Positions 34,801-45,960 of a stretch of DNA of 64,000 nt are shown here, piece by piece. Within the stretch, counting starts at the first letter, position 1, and every line of letters begins with the position of its first letter. A program made the position numbers and the translations under genes. This DNA comes from Pogona vitticeps (taxonomy: Eukaryota; Chordata; Lepidosauria; Squamata; Agamidae), in the NCBI RefSeq assembly GCF_051106095.1, contig NC_135791.1, forward strand, positions 8,094,001 to 8,158,000, read 5' to 3'. The notes beneath the pieces are model-generated. The model made no database searches, had not been told where the DNA came from, and saw only the letters and a list, made by a program, of their open reading frames with translations.

Positions 34801-35556
34801 GAATCTGCTGGAATGGCTGAGCTGTAAGAAAACGTTGGAAGGAGTAAGAATCCAAAAGGGGAGACCTGCCTGGTGTATCAGGCTAACAGGTCTCCAGCCA
34901 CCCCCTCCAAAGGGTGAGGTCAGTGGGCAGCCCCAGACGGAGAACCCGGAAAGCCCTCCCCTGCCCCCTCCTTCCTTCCCACACCAGGGAAATATACCAT
35001 GGAAAGCCACAGATCTTGCTCTCCAGCTCCCTCATCACACTGGATTCCTGCAAATGAAATGAAATAAAGGTTAACGTATGTGTCACTCCCACACCCCACT
35101 GTGTGATCTCGGGGTCGGCCCTTCCCTTCTCTCCCAGGGGTTGGATGCCAAGGGAGGTAAATCAGGTGGATCTTTCAGGTGGGGAGAGCCTTTGGGTCCT
35201 TACCAGTGCCGCAGGAGGAGAGGCTTGGACTCCTCCTTCTACGGTGCTGCCAAATGTTTCAGAGCTGAAAAAGGAAGAAACCAGATCACGTAAGAGGTGG
35301 AAATGAAGCCCGTGGGGTTTCTTTGCATGAGCAAAGCTCCAGGTTCGAGGGTCAGCCAAGGGCCCCTCTCCCCGATGGTCCCTCCCGCCCATCCTTTCCT
35401 ACCCTTCCCTCTGTCTGTCCTCCCTCGCTTTCCCCTGGGGAAGCCCCCTCGGGCCCAGCCAGGGGCATGGGATTTGTTGTCTTACCTTGGAGGGGTAGCC
35501 CTGGGGAGATCATTTGCCCCGCAGCAGCAACATAAGAGTTGCCTCCACTTGACTTT
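31862..35556 (-). CDS. Array unit D: intact nine-exon gene, unassigned S/P/R-rich protein (5' end missing)
   Basis: Nine minus-strand exons keep one frame: 35556-35486 (71 nt), 35264-35204 (61), 35047-34998 (50), 34821-34755 (67), 34375-34293 (83), 34039-33991 (49), 33788-33748 (41), 33184-32980 (205), 31936-31862 (75). They total 702 nt, exactly 234 codons including the TAA stop, and nearly all sites are AG/GT. In order the protein shows KVKWRQLL then four cysteines (possible lipid attachment), SETFGSTVEGG, MRELESKICGF, SLLDAADIVQGAVVAR, the acidic DVPSESDSPLDDDSSTGS, a helix VVKRLEEIYGKS, a 68-residue Ser/Pro/Arg-rich exon starting PEGPPIQRRDSPS, and an acidic helix EIESEAEEFLKELDERW. No known domain was recognised. 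The first coding exon is not found and may lie to the right, beyond the LINE insertions. A LINE 5' end abuts the stop codon side. Confidence 0.65.
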
Positions 35557-36567
35557 CTGCAAAGGAGAGCCAAAGAGGACATGTCAGGAGGAAGCAAGGA
35601 TGGCCGGAGGGGTGGGTGGGTCTGTTTGTCTGTACGTGTCAAGTCATGGTCGGAGTGGTCCCCATCCAACCATTTACAGTGGTCCTACTTCTCAGACCTC
35701 CATCCACCCCTTCCAGTGCTTGCAGGAAGTTGTAGATAGGGATGTGCCTAGTTCTTAATATTGTGTTTTGTTAACTGCAGAGATAAGAGAAAAGAGCCCT
35801 GATTGTCCCAAGCCGGCCCTATCCTTAGCTGCTGAAGGAGGCCACCACCAAACCGCCTTGAGCCTGCGCTTTTCAGAGAAGAATGGGATCTACATTGCCC
35901 ACATTTTTATCCCTCGGGAGAGACTCAGTCTCCCGTTGTTGCTTTCGCCACCAGTGCATCCACCGGCTCCCTCTGCTTCGTTACCCTTTGGTCCTGCCAC
36001 CAGAGAAACAAATGCGATGCTGCAAACCCCCTGCCTCCACCCTTTTCTCATGGCTCTTGCAGTGGAGATTCTTATTTCTCGAAGCTGGGTTATTGTAGAA
36101 GTCGGGTAAGAAAGGACGTCCCATTCGCCCTACCTGCCTCTTGCCCAGTCCCCCCCGCCAGGGCCCATCTCCCTCCTCTTCCCCCCCCAGCACCCATCGT
36201 GTCACCCTCGCCCACACTTTCGCCACTATTATTCATTCTGACTTTAGAAATATTAACCGAACAAATCAGAGATAAAAAGGAATTGAAAGGATTGAAAGTA
36301 AAAGGTCAAATTTATAAACTTCAAGCTTTTGCAGACAATATAGTCATTATACTGGAAGATCCATTGCATTCAATAGAAGACCTGATGATAACATTGAAAA
36401 ACTTTGGCGATATGGCAGGTATGAGAATAAACCAAAAGAAAACAAAAATACTTATTAAAAATATAAGAGAACAAGTTCGACAGAAGTTAGTAGAGAAGAC
36501 GAACTTCCGAGAGGAAAAGAGAATCAGATGGCAGCTGGGAAACCAAGTCAGAAGACCCAAAAAGTAA

Positions 36568-39500
36568 CCTCATGGCCCCAGCATCTCCGTCAACTCTGCA
36601 ACCAAGGGATCAAGCACTTAAACCTAAGAAAAGGACCTTTCAGGAGACTGCCCTCACTCAGTCTGAAGCTCCACCCTCTGATAAAGAGGCCTTGGCTACT
36701 CTCACTGAACTCAGTACCAACTGGGAGGAAACCAAAAACAGTTTGGCCTCTCTGCAAATATCAGCTGAATCCTTGAGAGACCATACTGTGATGCCACTCA
36801 TTCTTACCCCACTCAAACATGAAACCCATGGTCAAGCTTCTAGGATGATGAGTCAACAGAAGTGGGCAAATATCTCCACACAGTTGATGGACTGTCATCC
36901 TATGGACCTGGTTCTTCTAGACCCAGAAGACCCCAAGGACAATTCAACCACCAGCCACACACTGAAATCACCCATCAAACCTAAGGTGGCAATAACCCCT
37001 ACTGTTCCAGCATCCATAAGATTTAGCCCTATCGCCAATCAAACTCCAAGGGATTTGCAATTACAGCTTGATATTGAAGACGAAGCTTTATCGAAAGAGG
37101 CTTTGGACAGTTTCGTCTCTCTCCCATGGGAAAAGCAGGTACTGACATTTAAAAAGGTAGAGGCAGTAAGGCAGGAGCTGGAGACCCTCCTTGAAACCCG
37201 CTGGCCCAACATTACAATTCAGGCTGAAGTACATCCAGAACTGACACCCTCTGCTGATGCTCCAACTCTTTTATGACAGAACTGCCTTGACTCACAGAAC
37301 AGCTCCAACTCCCAGTGCTCCCTTTCAGTTTTATCATGGACCATCGCTGGATGGCAAAATAAACTGGCGGACCCGGAGTTTGGGAAATTTCTTTCAATGT
37401 TTCACATCCTTTGTTTGCAGGAAACCTGGCTAATTGATTCCTCTCCCCTGGTGTTACATGGATATACCCCATTCCCGCTTCCTGCTCTTAAAACATCTAG
37501 GAAAGGGAGAGCAAGAGGAGGTTTAGCTATCTTGGTCTCTGTCAAATTGGACGTGGAGCTGGAAGTCATTTACCAGTCTGAAAGAAATTCCATTCTGTCA
37601 GTATTGGTAACGGGATCATCGGGCAATGGGTTGAAGGCACTAATATGTATCAATGCCTACTGTCCACCTGATAAAACGGAAAATCCCACCTGTTTCTGGA
37701 ACGAACTGGAAGAAGCCATCAACCGCTGCGAGTCCCTGCATCCGAGAGCAGCTATAGTTTTGTGTGGCAACTTTAATGCCAGAATTGGCTCTGGCTTAAC
37801 AGAGACGGTATTTGACTCAGATCTAGAGTACAACGAACCCTTCCTATCTGACCGTCTTTCTTTGGATAAAGTCCTCAATAAACAAGGCAGGAAGCTAGCC
37901 GAGACAATGTCTGGCCTACAACTAATTTGCCTTCATGGCAGCCCTCGGGATGATTCAAAATGATACTTCACCTTCCTTAATAGTTGGGCAGGAAGTGTCA
38001 TTGATTATATATTTTGCTCCCCTAGGTTGGTGCTCCAGGAGACAAAATATAATATAACAGACCAACCTGAAAGCGACCACCTACCCGTCTGTCTCTCCAT
38101 TCCCCTAACGACTCCACAGTTGCCCCCACCTCCAGCTGATTGGGCAGAGAGAACTATGGGTGTAGGGAAACGCTTAAAATGGTCCTCCCCTCCTTGTTGA
38201 CCAAACAATTCGGAAACAGTTAAACAAGCCACATCTGCTGAGTGTATATAGGGATATTGCAATCGGACATAGGGATCCAATAGAGGGCATCAACTATATC
38301 AATTCTAACTTTTAAGACCCCTATTAACCAAAAAGCCACAAGAGTCTTCCCCGGCCCCTCATAGAGGGGGATGGTATGACCAAGAATGTAGACTAGCTAA
38401 AAAGCATCTAGCTCATGTAACAAGGAAGGCGAGGAAGATGCATTCAAACTCGAACGTGGAGGGGCTGGCTTGCTACCGCTCAAAATATAAGGAACTTTTA
38501 AAACAAAAGAAATGGGCATTTATGTCAGCTCAGTGGAAGGAACTAGGGCAGGCTGCGCTGGAAACGAAAGAGTGAAAATTCTGGAGCGTGGTCTCAGCTG
38601 TGGATATAGGACCTTATCCCAGACCAAACGCCTGCATCACGGCAAATGCCTGGTGCCATTACTTTCAAACTATCTTCAACAGTGATGCAGACACTGGGCC
38701 ACAAAAAGCGAGAACCTCTCAAACCCTATTAAATCCCGTACCTGAATGGCCCCCAGTATCAGAACAGGAAGTGCATAAACTTATCAATGCCTTAGCAACA
38801 GACAAAGCACCTGGCGAGGACATGATCCCGCCAGAGGTGTATAAGAACAACCCGGAATGGTGGGCCCCGGTCCTCGCACAGCTCTTCTCCCACATTAATG
38901 CTACAGGAATCTTTCCCGAGGGGTGGAGGCAGAGCATAATTTTCCCAATCTACAAAACAGGCGATAAATCCATCCCCCAGAACTACCACCCAATCAGCTT
39001 ATTGGGTATCAGCTCCAAGCTCTATACCCGCCTTCTTCATCAGAAGCTGGCTAAAAGGATGGAGGAAAATAACATCCTTCACCAGGAACAAGCAGGTTTT
39101 AGGAAGGGCCATAGCACAGGAGATCAAATCTACGTGCTACATCATCTGGTATGCAAATACACCACCAGGCCATTCAAATGGCTGTTCACAGCTTTTATTG
39201 ACTTCTCCTCTGCGTTTGACACCATCACCAGAAACCGCCTGTGGGACAAGCTCACAGAAACCAACATCGATAAGAGACTCCTAACCCTAATACAAGAACT
39301 ATACTCCAGCACGACATCGAGGGTACGGATTAGCCCAGATGGCAGGCTGACAGAGGAAATTCATACTAACAAAGGTGCTTACTCGCACCCCTACTTTTTA
39401 ACTTTTATATTAACAACATTGTAACAGTTTTAAACCATCCAGATCACTCCCCCCCCCAATTGGGAATTATAAGATTGCAAGCTTTATATATGCTGATGGC

Positions 39501-40790
39501 ATTGTATTATTATCTATGAACAAAAAGGGACTGAAGAGAAGCTTAAATAAGCTCCAAGAGTTCAGCCACCTAGAGCAACTAAAAATAAATTACACAAAAT
39601 CTAAAGTGATGATTTTTGGAAAGCACACCACCACCCCAAATTTAGCTGGACTATAGGTGAAAACAAAATAGAACAAGTCCAGACCTTTAAGTACCTAGGA
39701 GTGCATTTTGATGAGAAAAACTGCTGGAAATCCCAGATACAGACCACGAAAATATGGGCTAAGAAATCTAGCCATGCTCTGGTCAAATTTTCCCATCTCA
39801 AAGGTGGTAAACTTGTAACACTAGCTTTAAAAGTTTTTTCAGGGAGGGTCATCTCACAAATGCTTTATGGAATTGAGATCTGGGGTGTAAATCAGAACAA
39901 CCTACACCATCTTGAAGTAGGACAGAACAAATTTCTGAGACACATCCTCGCGGCACCCCAGGGGACCCCAGCATATTTTCTCAGAACAGAGACCGGTATG
40001 GTGTCCATTAAAGCCAGGGCAAGGCTAGCTATACTCTGTTATGATAAGAGGGTGATGGATATGCCCGACCAACGTCTACTTAAACGTTGCATGGTAGAGC
40101 AATGGAAGAGTGGCGGCTGGGCAACCTCAGTTCAAGCCGTACTATAATCTAGATCCCTCTCTACCGATATTTTTTTTCTGGGGTGAAAAGAATGTTGAGG
40201 GACTGGCTCTACAAATTGGATAACGACCAGGACTTATCCTCAATCCACTCTTCAAATTTCTCTCAGTGGTACCATCTGCTGAAAACAAACCACTCAAGGG
40301 CGCAATATTTACAAACACTTACTTTTCCCTCCTTGAGAACCGCATTCACAGAACTCCGTTATCAAACCATGCCAACTGCTTAGACGGCAGGTACATGAAT
40401 GTACCTAAGCATCTGAGGCTGTGTATTTACGAAGCAGGTGAGATAGAGGATGTTGTCCACTCTTTACTTAACTGCCAGTTCTATCAAAACCCCAGAGAAA
40501 AATTCCTGGGTAACATTTTGGCTGCTCTACAGGACGAAATCCCCCAGACAAAGGTGGTCAGGTTGCTTTCGGACTGTGACCCATTTATCACTTACAGAAC
40601 AGCACTGTTAGCAAAAGTGGCCAGAAACATTCGCGCTAATTCCCTGAGAGCCATTGCAAGCAATTGTGCTGGAGACTCCCAGATATGAACGGTCTCTTAT
40701 TATTTTATATCTCCGTGATTTTATTCTGCTTTTTTCCGATTATATTTGTATTTTAAACAATTGTGACGGCTTTTAGCTAATACAATAAAC
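36568..40790 (+). mobile_element. Unclassified LINE with ORF1 and broken ORF2, nested in L1
   Basis: An ORF1-like frame of about 234 codons lies at 36572-37276. The endonuclease follows at 37397-37963 (LCLQETWLIDSS, INAYCPPDKTENP, VLCGNFNARIGSG). Reverse transcriptase lies at 38588-39424 (NALATDKAPGEDMIPPEV, QAGFRKGHSTGDQI, FIDFSSAFDTI). C-terminal parts run to 40688. A few stops and frame changes separate the ORF2 pieces. A 3' UTR runs to about 40790, where L1 coding sequence resumes. The clade is not decided; it is not CR1, L1 or RTE by motif. Confidence 0.75.
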
Positions 40791-41324
40791 TTAACGTTGG
40801 AAGGGATCCAAATTACAAAGAAGACGAGTACATTATTTAAAGATAATTATATGATTAAAGAGATACAGAACAATTTGGAGAAATGGGATAAACTACAATT
40901 ATCGTTGTTGGGAAGAATTGCAATGATTAAAATGAGTGTCTTGCCAAAAATTCTATCCTTATTTCAGACAATCCCTATCATATTAAAACAGACCTTTTTC
41001 CAAGAACTCAATAAGATAATCATGAGATTTGTATGGCAAGGTAAAAAATCAAGAATTAAAATTAAAGCAATGCAAAATGCCAAACAGAGGGCTGGTTTTG
41101 GCCTTCCAGATTGGGTTCTGTATTATCAATCTTGTATTTTAGATTGGATAAAAGAATGGATAACTTTGGAAAATGACAGATTACTCAATTTGGAAGGACA
41201 TGATTTGCAGCTATGCTGGCACACTTACTTTTAAGATATCAAGATTTATTAAAAGAGGATTGTGAATTAAGTTCTAAAGAAGAGCTAGAGACACAGAATA
41301 TTTACATAGACTGGTGGTCTAGAG

Positions 41325-41409
41325 CAGTGGTTCTTAACCTTTTTGAAAGAAACACCCCCTTGAACCATTGAGGAAGTTATCATCGCCCCCCTCCCAATGG
41401 TGATGATAT

Positions 41410-41493
<84 letters not shown>

Positions 41494-41884
41494 GACACTT
41501 AAATCCAATGACCCCTGAAAACAAAATTCAATTCCAAGAAAATGAAATGCCCCCCCAAAGTAACATTTAATAATTTAGTTGCAAGCGAATTTTAAGACGC
41601 AAAAAGAAATACAGTATAAAAAGGGCATAAAAACAAACTGCAATGCAGGAACTAAAAATTTCAAGACAAAAACTCTGAAACTAAATTAAGATTGGAGGAA
41701 AATATTTATTCATGCACACTGTAAAAAGGCTGCAGCCATCTTCACAGATTTGGCTTGCTCCAGCGCCCCCCTACCGCCCCCCTTCTGCTCCAGTGCCCCC
41801 ACACCACCCCTTTTCATTCTACTGCCCCCCTGAAAAATGAAATCGCCCCCTGGGGGGCATTATCGCCCACGTTAAGAACCACTG
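41325..41884. mobile_element. Non-autonomous hAT element, 560 bp
   Basis: The terminal inverted repeats are CAGTGGTTCTTAACCTTTTT on the left and AACGTTAAGAACCACTG on the right. An exact eight-base duplication, gtctagag, flanks the element at 41317-41324 and 41885-41892. Eight-base duplications and CAGTGGTTCT ends are diagnostic of hAT. Inside is an (ATTT)n tract at about 41408-41492 and no transposase. Confidence 0.92.
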
Positions 41885-42117
41885 GTCTAGAGCACAGCTG
41901 GAATCTAGATATGCAAAAGACAAAATAGAAGGTTTTTATTCAGAACAAACGACATTTGATAAGCTTTTATTGGGTTCAAAAGATAAAATAGTTAAGAAAA
42001 TGTATAATTATCTGTTAGAAATCAAAATGCAAGATGAAATGGTCAAAGAATGTATGATTAAGTGGGCACAAAACACAGGGCATAATATTGATATTGATCA
42101 ATGGTTGAAAATATGGG

Positions 42118-42400
42118 AGTAGTAGTCCAAGAACATCTGAGTAACAAAGGTTAAGAACCAGTGGTTATGAACCATTAAACTTCGTTTAATGTGTTCCTAT
42201 GGGGGGAAAACTTACCAGTAAGCGTGAATCCTCCATCCGGCTGCCATTTTCGCTGCCTCGGTAAGCGAGGACAGACAGCACGCGAAAATGGTTGCGGCCG
42301 CCATTTTGGAACCGCCAATCAGCTGTGTGAAAATGGGGCCTTTGGGAGGACCAAAGCCCCCATTTTCACACAGCCGACTGAAGCGCTTCGGAACGGCGGC
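42118..42400. repeat. Half hAT MITE and a decayed palindromic repeat
   Basis: 42118-42165 is the right half of a hAT-type MITE (GTAGTCCAAGAACATCTG ... AACCAGTGGTT). The following 200 bp include CGTTTAATGTGTTCCTATGG and CTGCCATTTTCGCTGCC. These resemble parts of the mariner-like palindrome at 60139-60566. Confidence 0.45.
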
Positions 42401-44200
42401 GGGGGGAGCCCTCCCCCGCGGCCGCTCCGAAGTGCCCGCCACGAAAACACACACACACACAAGCCACAGAAACATAACCCCCCCAGTCCAAACCCACCCT
42501 CCAAAACCCACACAGAAAAGTTTTTTTTAAAAAGGACTTACCGGTCCGAAGCCTCCCGGCGCTGTGCTGGCTCCGCGCGGCCGGGGGCGAGCGGCCAGGG
42601 GCCCGGCCTGCTCTAGCCTCCCGGCCCTCTGCTGGTTCCACCTTACCAGCCTCTTGCCCAGTCCCCCCCCCAGGGCCCATTTCCCTCCTCTTCCCCCCCT
42701 CCCAGCACCATCATGTCCCCCTCACCCAGGTAAGCCTTCAGCACTTACCCGGAGCCAACGGAGAAACCGCCCCATTGTTGGGGAAGCCCAAAAGCAATGC
42801 CAAAAGCACCAACAAGCAAAACCAACCACCGTTCGCGTAGGCGATTGAGGGAAATGGACAAGTGGGAACCAGCTCGGAACCTGGTTGCCGTGGCGGCCAC
42901 GTCCACACCCAGGGCTCCGGAATCCAGAGCAGCCATCGCTCGGGTTTGCATCTCTGCAGGGGCCAAAGCCCTTGCGGGGGCCAGGCCTGGTCAGGCTGGT
43001 TGCCGACTGCCTCTTCGGCCTGGCTCCTGTGCTTTGTAGCAGCAAGCTTCGGGCAGCTAGAAAGTGTGCACTTGGTTGCAGAGGCAAAGTTGCCAGTGAA
43101 TGATCATCATCATCCCTCCTACATGTGACACACATGCACTGCTCCTCTTTCTGGGCTTTCCCCCTTCCGCCATTGAAAGTGGACCTCCAGCATCACCCGG
43201 GTGGGGGTGGGGGTCCGGAGGCTTTTGGACACGTCCGAAGGGCGCTTCCCTTCCCTCCCCGGTCATGGATGAGGGAAGCTTGGAACTGGCCAGGATGATT
43301 TGGGGGAGGCAGGGCTGCTGGAAACATCCGCTCTCCCAGTTCCCCACCTCTTGGGGACCTGGAGGCCTTTGGGCCCCCGTTTTGTGAGAGGGACATTTCC
43401 AATGACATGATCTCACACATTTCTGGACCTCCACTTCATGGAGGAAGTGTCCTGTTTTTGAAAATATGCCCTTTGGTTTCTTAGAGTTAAGACAGCGCAC
43501 AACTGTCTCCTTGGCATAGACCGCCTTCCTCCGGCTGTGGGGAGGGGAAGCCCACCTGGTCAGCAGAGGGATTCCAGTCCAAATTGGGGGCACTGATCGG
43601 TTTTCCTTTTCTTTCTCCCCTCTTTGGGGGTCTTAGAGCTCTGGGGCCAATCTCCTGGTTCAAGGACTGGTGCACCAATGGGGCAGGGAGGGTAGAAAGG
43701 GTGAGGGGGGCACCTCTCCTTCCTGCCAGCAGAAGCCGAGGGTGAGGCTCCAACCCCCACCACCCTTTTCTCCTTTTGCTGGGGGGGGGCTGTTTCTCTT
43801 CGGGTTCCAAATGGTTTCCCCAGAGCTGGATCTTGTTCAAGTCGAGTAAGAAGACAACGCAGTGGGCCTCCAGGCCGCCCCATGGGTGTCACCCCCTCAC
43901 TCTCTCTCACCTCCATCCTGGCACCCCCTGCAACTCCCACCCCCTCTGTGAGCGTTCAGCACTCTGGACCCAACTGGACCCATCTCCGGCTTTGTTGGGA
44001 TGATGATGAGGGCGACACACATCTTTGCTAAGCACCAAAAGCAGGCAGAGCTTCCTTGCTCCAGCACCAGGAGCCGGCGGGGGTTGCACAGGTTGCCGAA
44101 AAGGGGAGAGCATGAGTCGGGGGGTTCCAAGGACCTGGAAATGGGCAGGAGTCTGGTAGGGTTTCCGAGACATGGAAGATATTGAAGGACGGGGTTTTAC
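42400..44200. other. GC-rich stretch, possible 5' parts of the exon array
   Basis: No certain exon. The block at 42648-42735 is a near copy of 36128-36205 (CCTCTTGCCCAGTCCCCCC and CCATTTCCCTCCTCTTCC). A minus-strand stretch near 43850 (TTCTTACTCGACTTGAACAA) resembles 36110-36080. These suggest that part of the array lies here, right of the LINE insertions. Long open frames on both strands are probably a result of high GC. Confidence 0.3.
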
Positions 44201-44271
44201 CAGCGTCAACCCCAAGTGGAAATTGGAACCCAAGCCTCCTGAACCACAGTTGAGCTTGTTCTCCACTATGT

Positions 44272-44410
44272 CAGTGGTTCTCAGACTGGGTTCCCCGGGT
44301 GTCCTTGGACAGCCATTCCCAGAAGCCTTCACCACTTGCTCTGCTGGCCAGAATTTCTGGAGGTTGCAGTGCAAGAACAACTGGAGACCCCAGTTTGAGA
44401 ACCACCACTG
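44272..44410. mobile_element. hAT MITE, 139 bp
   Basis: The ends read CAGTGGTTCTCAGACTGGG and CCCAGTTTGAGAACCACCACTG. An exact eight-base duplication, cactatgt, lies at 44264-44271 and 44411-44418. The middle is palindromic around AAGCCTTCACCACTTGC. Confidence 0.9.
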
Positions 44411-44451
44411 CACTATGTCACACTGGTCCCTCATATTATCTATCATGCATT

Positions 44452-44880
44452 TTGTTGTTGTTTAGTCGTTTAGTTGTGTCCGACTCTTCGTGACCCCATG
44501 GACCAGAGCACGCCAGGCCCTCCTGTGTCTTCCACTGCCTCCCGGAGTTGGGTCACATTCATGTTGTTGCTTTGATGACATTGTCCAACCATCTCGTCCT
44601 CTGCCGTCCCCTTCTCTTCTTGCCTTCATTTGCCCAAAATCAGGGTCTTTTCCAGTATTCTCTTCTCATGAGATGGCCAAAGTATTGGAACCTCAGCTTC
44701 AGGATCTGTCCTCTCAGTGAGCACTCAGGGTTGATTTCCTGCAGAATGGATAGATTTGTTCTCCTTGCAGTCCAGGGGACTCTCAAGAGCCTCCTCCAGC
44801 ACCACAATTCAAAAGCATCAATTCTTTGGCGTTCAGCTTTCATTATGGTCCAGCTCTCACTTCCATACATCACTACAGGA
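44452..44880 (-). mobile_element. 5'-truncated BovB fragment
   Basis: The BovB 3' end begins near 44452 and coding similarity runs to 44880 (YGSESWTIMKAERQRIDAFE, ELWCWRRLLRVPWTARRTN). Only the last 130 codons or so are present, with small indels. An A-rich run adjoins the right end. Confidence 0.85.
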
Positions 44881-45234
44881 AAAAAAACATACTACCTAAT
44901 TATTTTATGGCTTGTTGGGTTTACTCAGAACGATGGGCTCCAAAAATCGGTGAGGGAATGCATGCCTCCTATGCTTGAGGTTCCAAATTCCATCATGGGC
45001 TTCTTCCAACAGAAGAAGCAAAGTTTCTTTCCCAAAATTCTCTCTCTCTTTCTTTTTGAAGCGGTTCTCCTCCATGGGCATCACTTCTGGGGTCTGCATT
45101 TGTATCCTCGGTTAAGAAACGTGAGCATGTGTCTGAGGGGCAAGTTTTCTTTAAATAAATCCTAACAAGATGAATCCCAGGCATTGCAGGATAATTTTTA
45201 TAAACTATCCTACTTTCGGTTCTCTTTTGTAGCT

Positions 45235-45595
45235 TGCCTCACCCCTCCCTTCTAATTTCTCTGGCTCCACCTCCCAACAACTCCTATTGGTGCATGCAAA
45301 TACCTTCATACATATGCAAAAGGCAAGGTGATCACTACAAGCGGATTACAGCAGGTGTAGCTGGCAAGGAATACCTAGTGAAATGTTTCCTTCTAGGACA
45401 CCACCAGTAAGACCATGGTCCTCTGACCAGCCCATTGACACAACTAATCGAGGCGCAGGAGTCCATTTCCCTTTTTGCTTCTGAACACACTAAAAATTGC
45501 ACCTGCACAGAAGAGATGATCTGAAGTGTTTGGAAGTCTGGAGCAGTTCTGCTTCCTCTAAGAGACGAGCATTGTTTTGCCTTTTAAAAGGATAA
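45235..45595 (+). repeat. LTR-like dispersed repeat, copy 2 (fossil)
   Basis: This is the reverse-complement partner of 11441-11800. Shared stretches include CTATTGGTGCATGCAAATAC and AAGGCAAGGTGATCACTACA. It lies about 370 bp upstream of the RAB42 start codon, so it could have contributed to the promoter region, which is inference only. Confidence 0.45.
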
Positions 45596-45960
45596 CACTA
45601 TCCTCCCTGTGGGGAAAATATAGGTGAAATGTGTTGTTTTCTGGCTGCCTGATGTCTCCTTCCATAGAGATTGGGTAGTCTGAGGGTGGGGCAGGAGGAG
45701 CGAGTCTCTCTACCCTGTCCAGGCTGGCTTTAAGAGCTGCCTGCCCGGACATGGAATAAAACAGGCTTCGGCCCGAGGCGATGGAGGAAAACAGGCTGCT
45801 TTCACCTCCAACAAGCCTCAACCAGATTTTCCCATTTGCGAGAACTCAAAAAGAGCATTCTCCTCTTCCTGGCTAAGTCCTGGTGGGGTGGGGTGCGGGG
45901 CTTTTAGTCTGTCTTCTCTGCTGCCCCCCGAGCAAAAGCTTCTTCACCCCAAGTCTCTGA

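Larger units (their letters stand above)
14400..36110 (-). repeat. Exon array: direct repeats of one gene-sized unit
   Basis: Long blocks recur in the same orientation. The best marker begins TTAAGGGCACATCAGAAAGG and is seen at about 15311, 16859, 19449, 21292 and 32782. Each copy is followed within 200 bp by the CACCCTTACTCGGAATGGAC block that carries a splice donor. Copies differ by scattered substitutions and indels. Other transposons (24.2-31.8 kb) separate the four left units from the right one. The pattern fits repeated unequal exchange. Confidence 0.75.
36205..42117 (+). mobile_element. L1 LINE fragment, twice interrupted
   Basis: L1 ORF2 reverse transcriptase appears at 36216-36567 (SPLLFILTLEILTEQIRDKK, LQAFADNIVIILED). 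It resumes at 40797-41234 (IQITKKTSTLFKDNYMIKEI, LSLLGRIAMIKMSVLPKIL) and again after 41893 to 42117 (the KWAQNTGHNIDID stretch). The 5' end is truncated. Two later insertions, a LINE and a hAT element, split it. The active-site motif reads FADN where FADD is expected. Confidence 0.85.

Noticed and set aside
41408-41492. Possible repeat array of interest (ATTT)n
   Set aside because: It is a simple microsatellite inside a hAT element.
42191-43135. Long open frames on both strands in the GC-rich stretch
   Set aside because: Overlapping frames in several phases and low complexity point to GC bias and not to coding.
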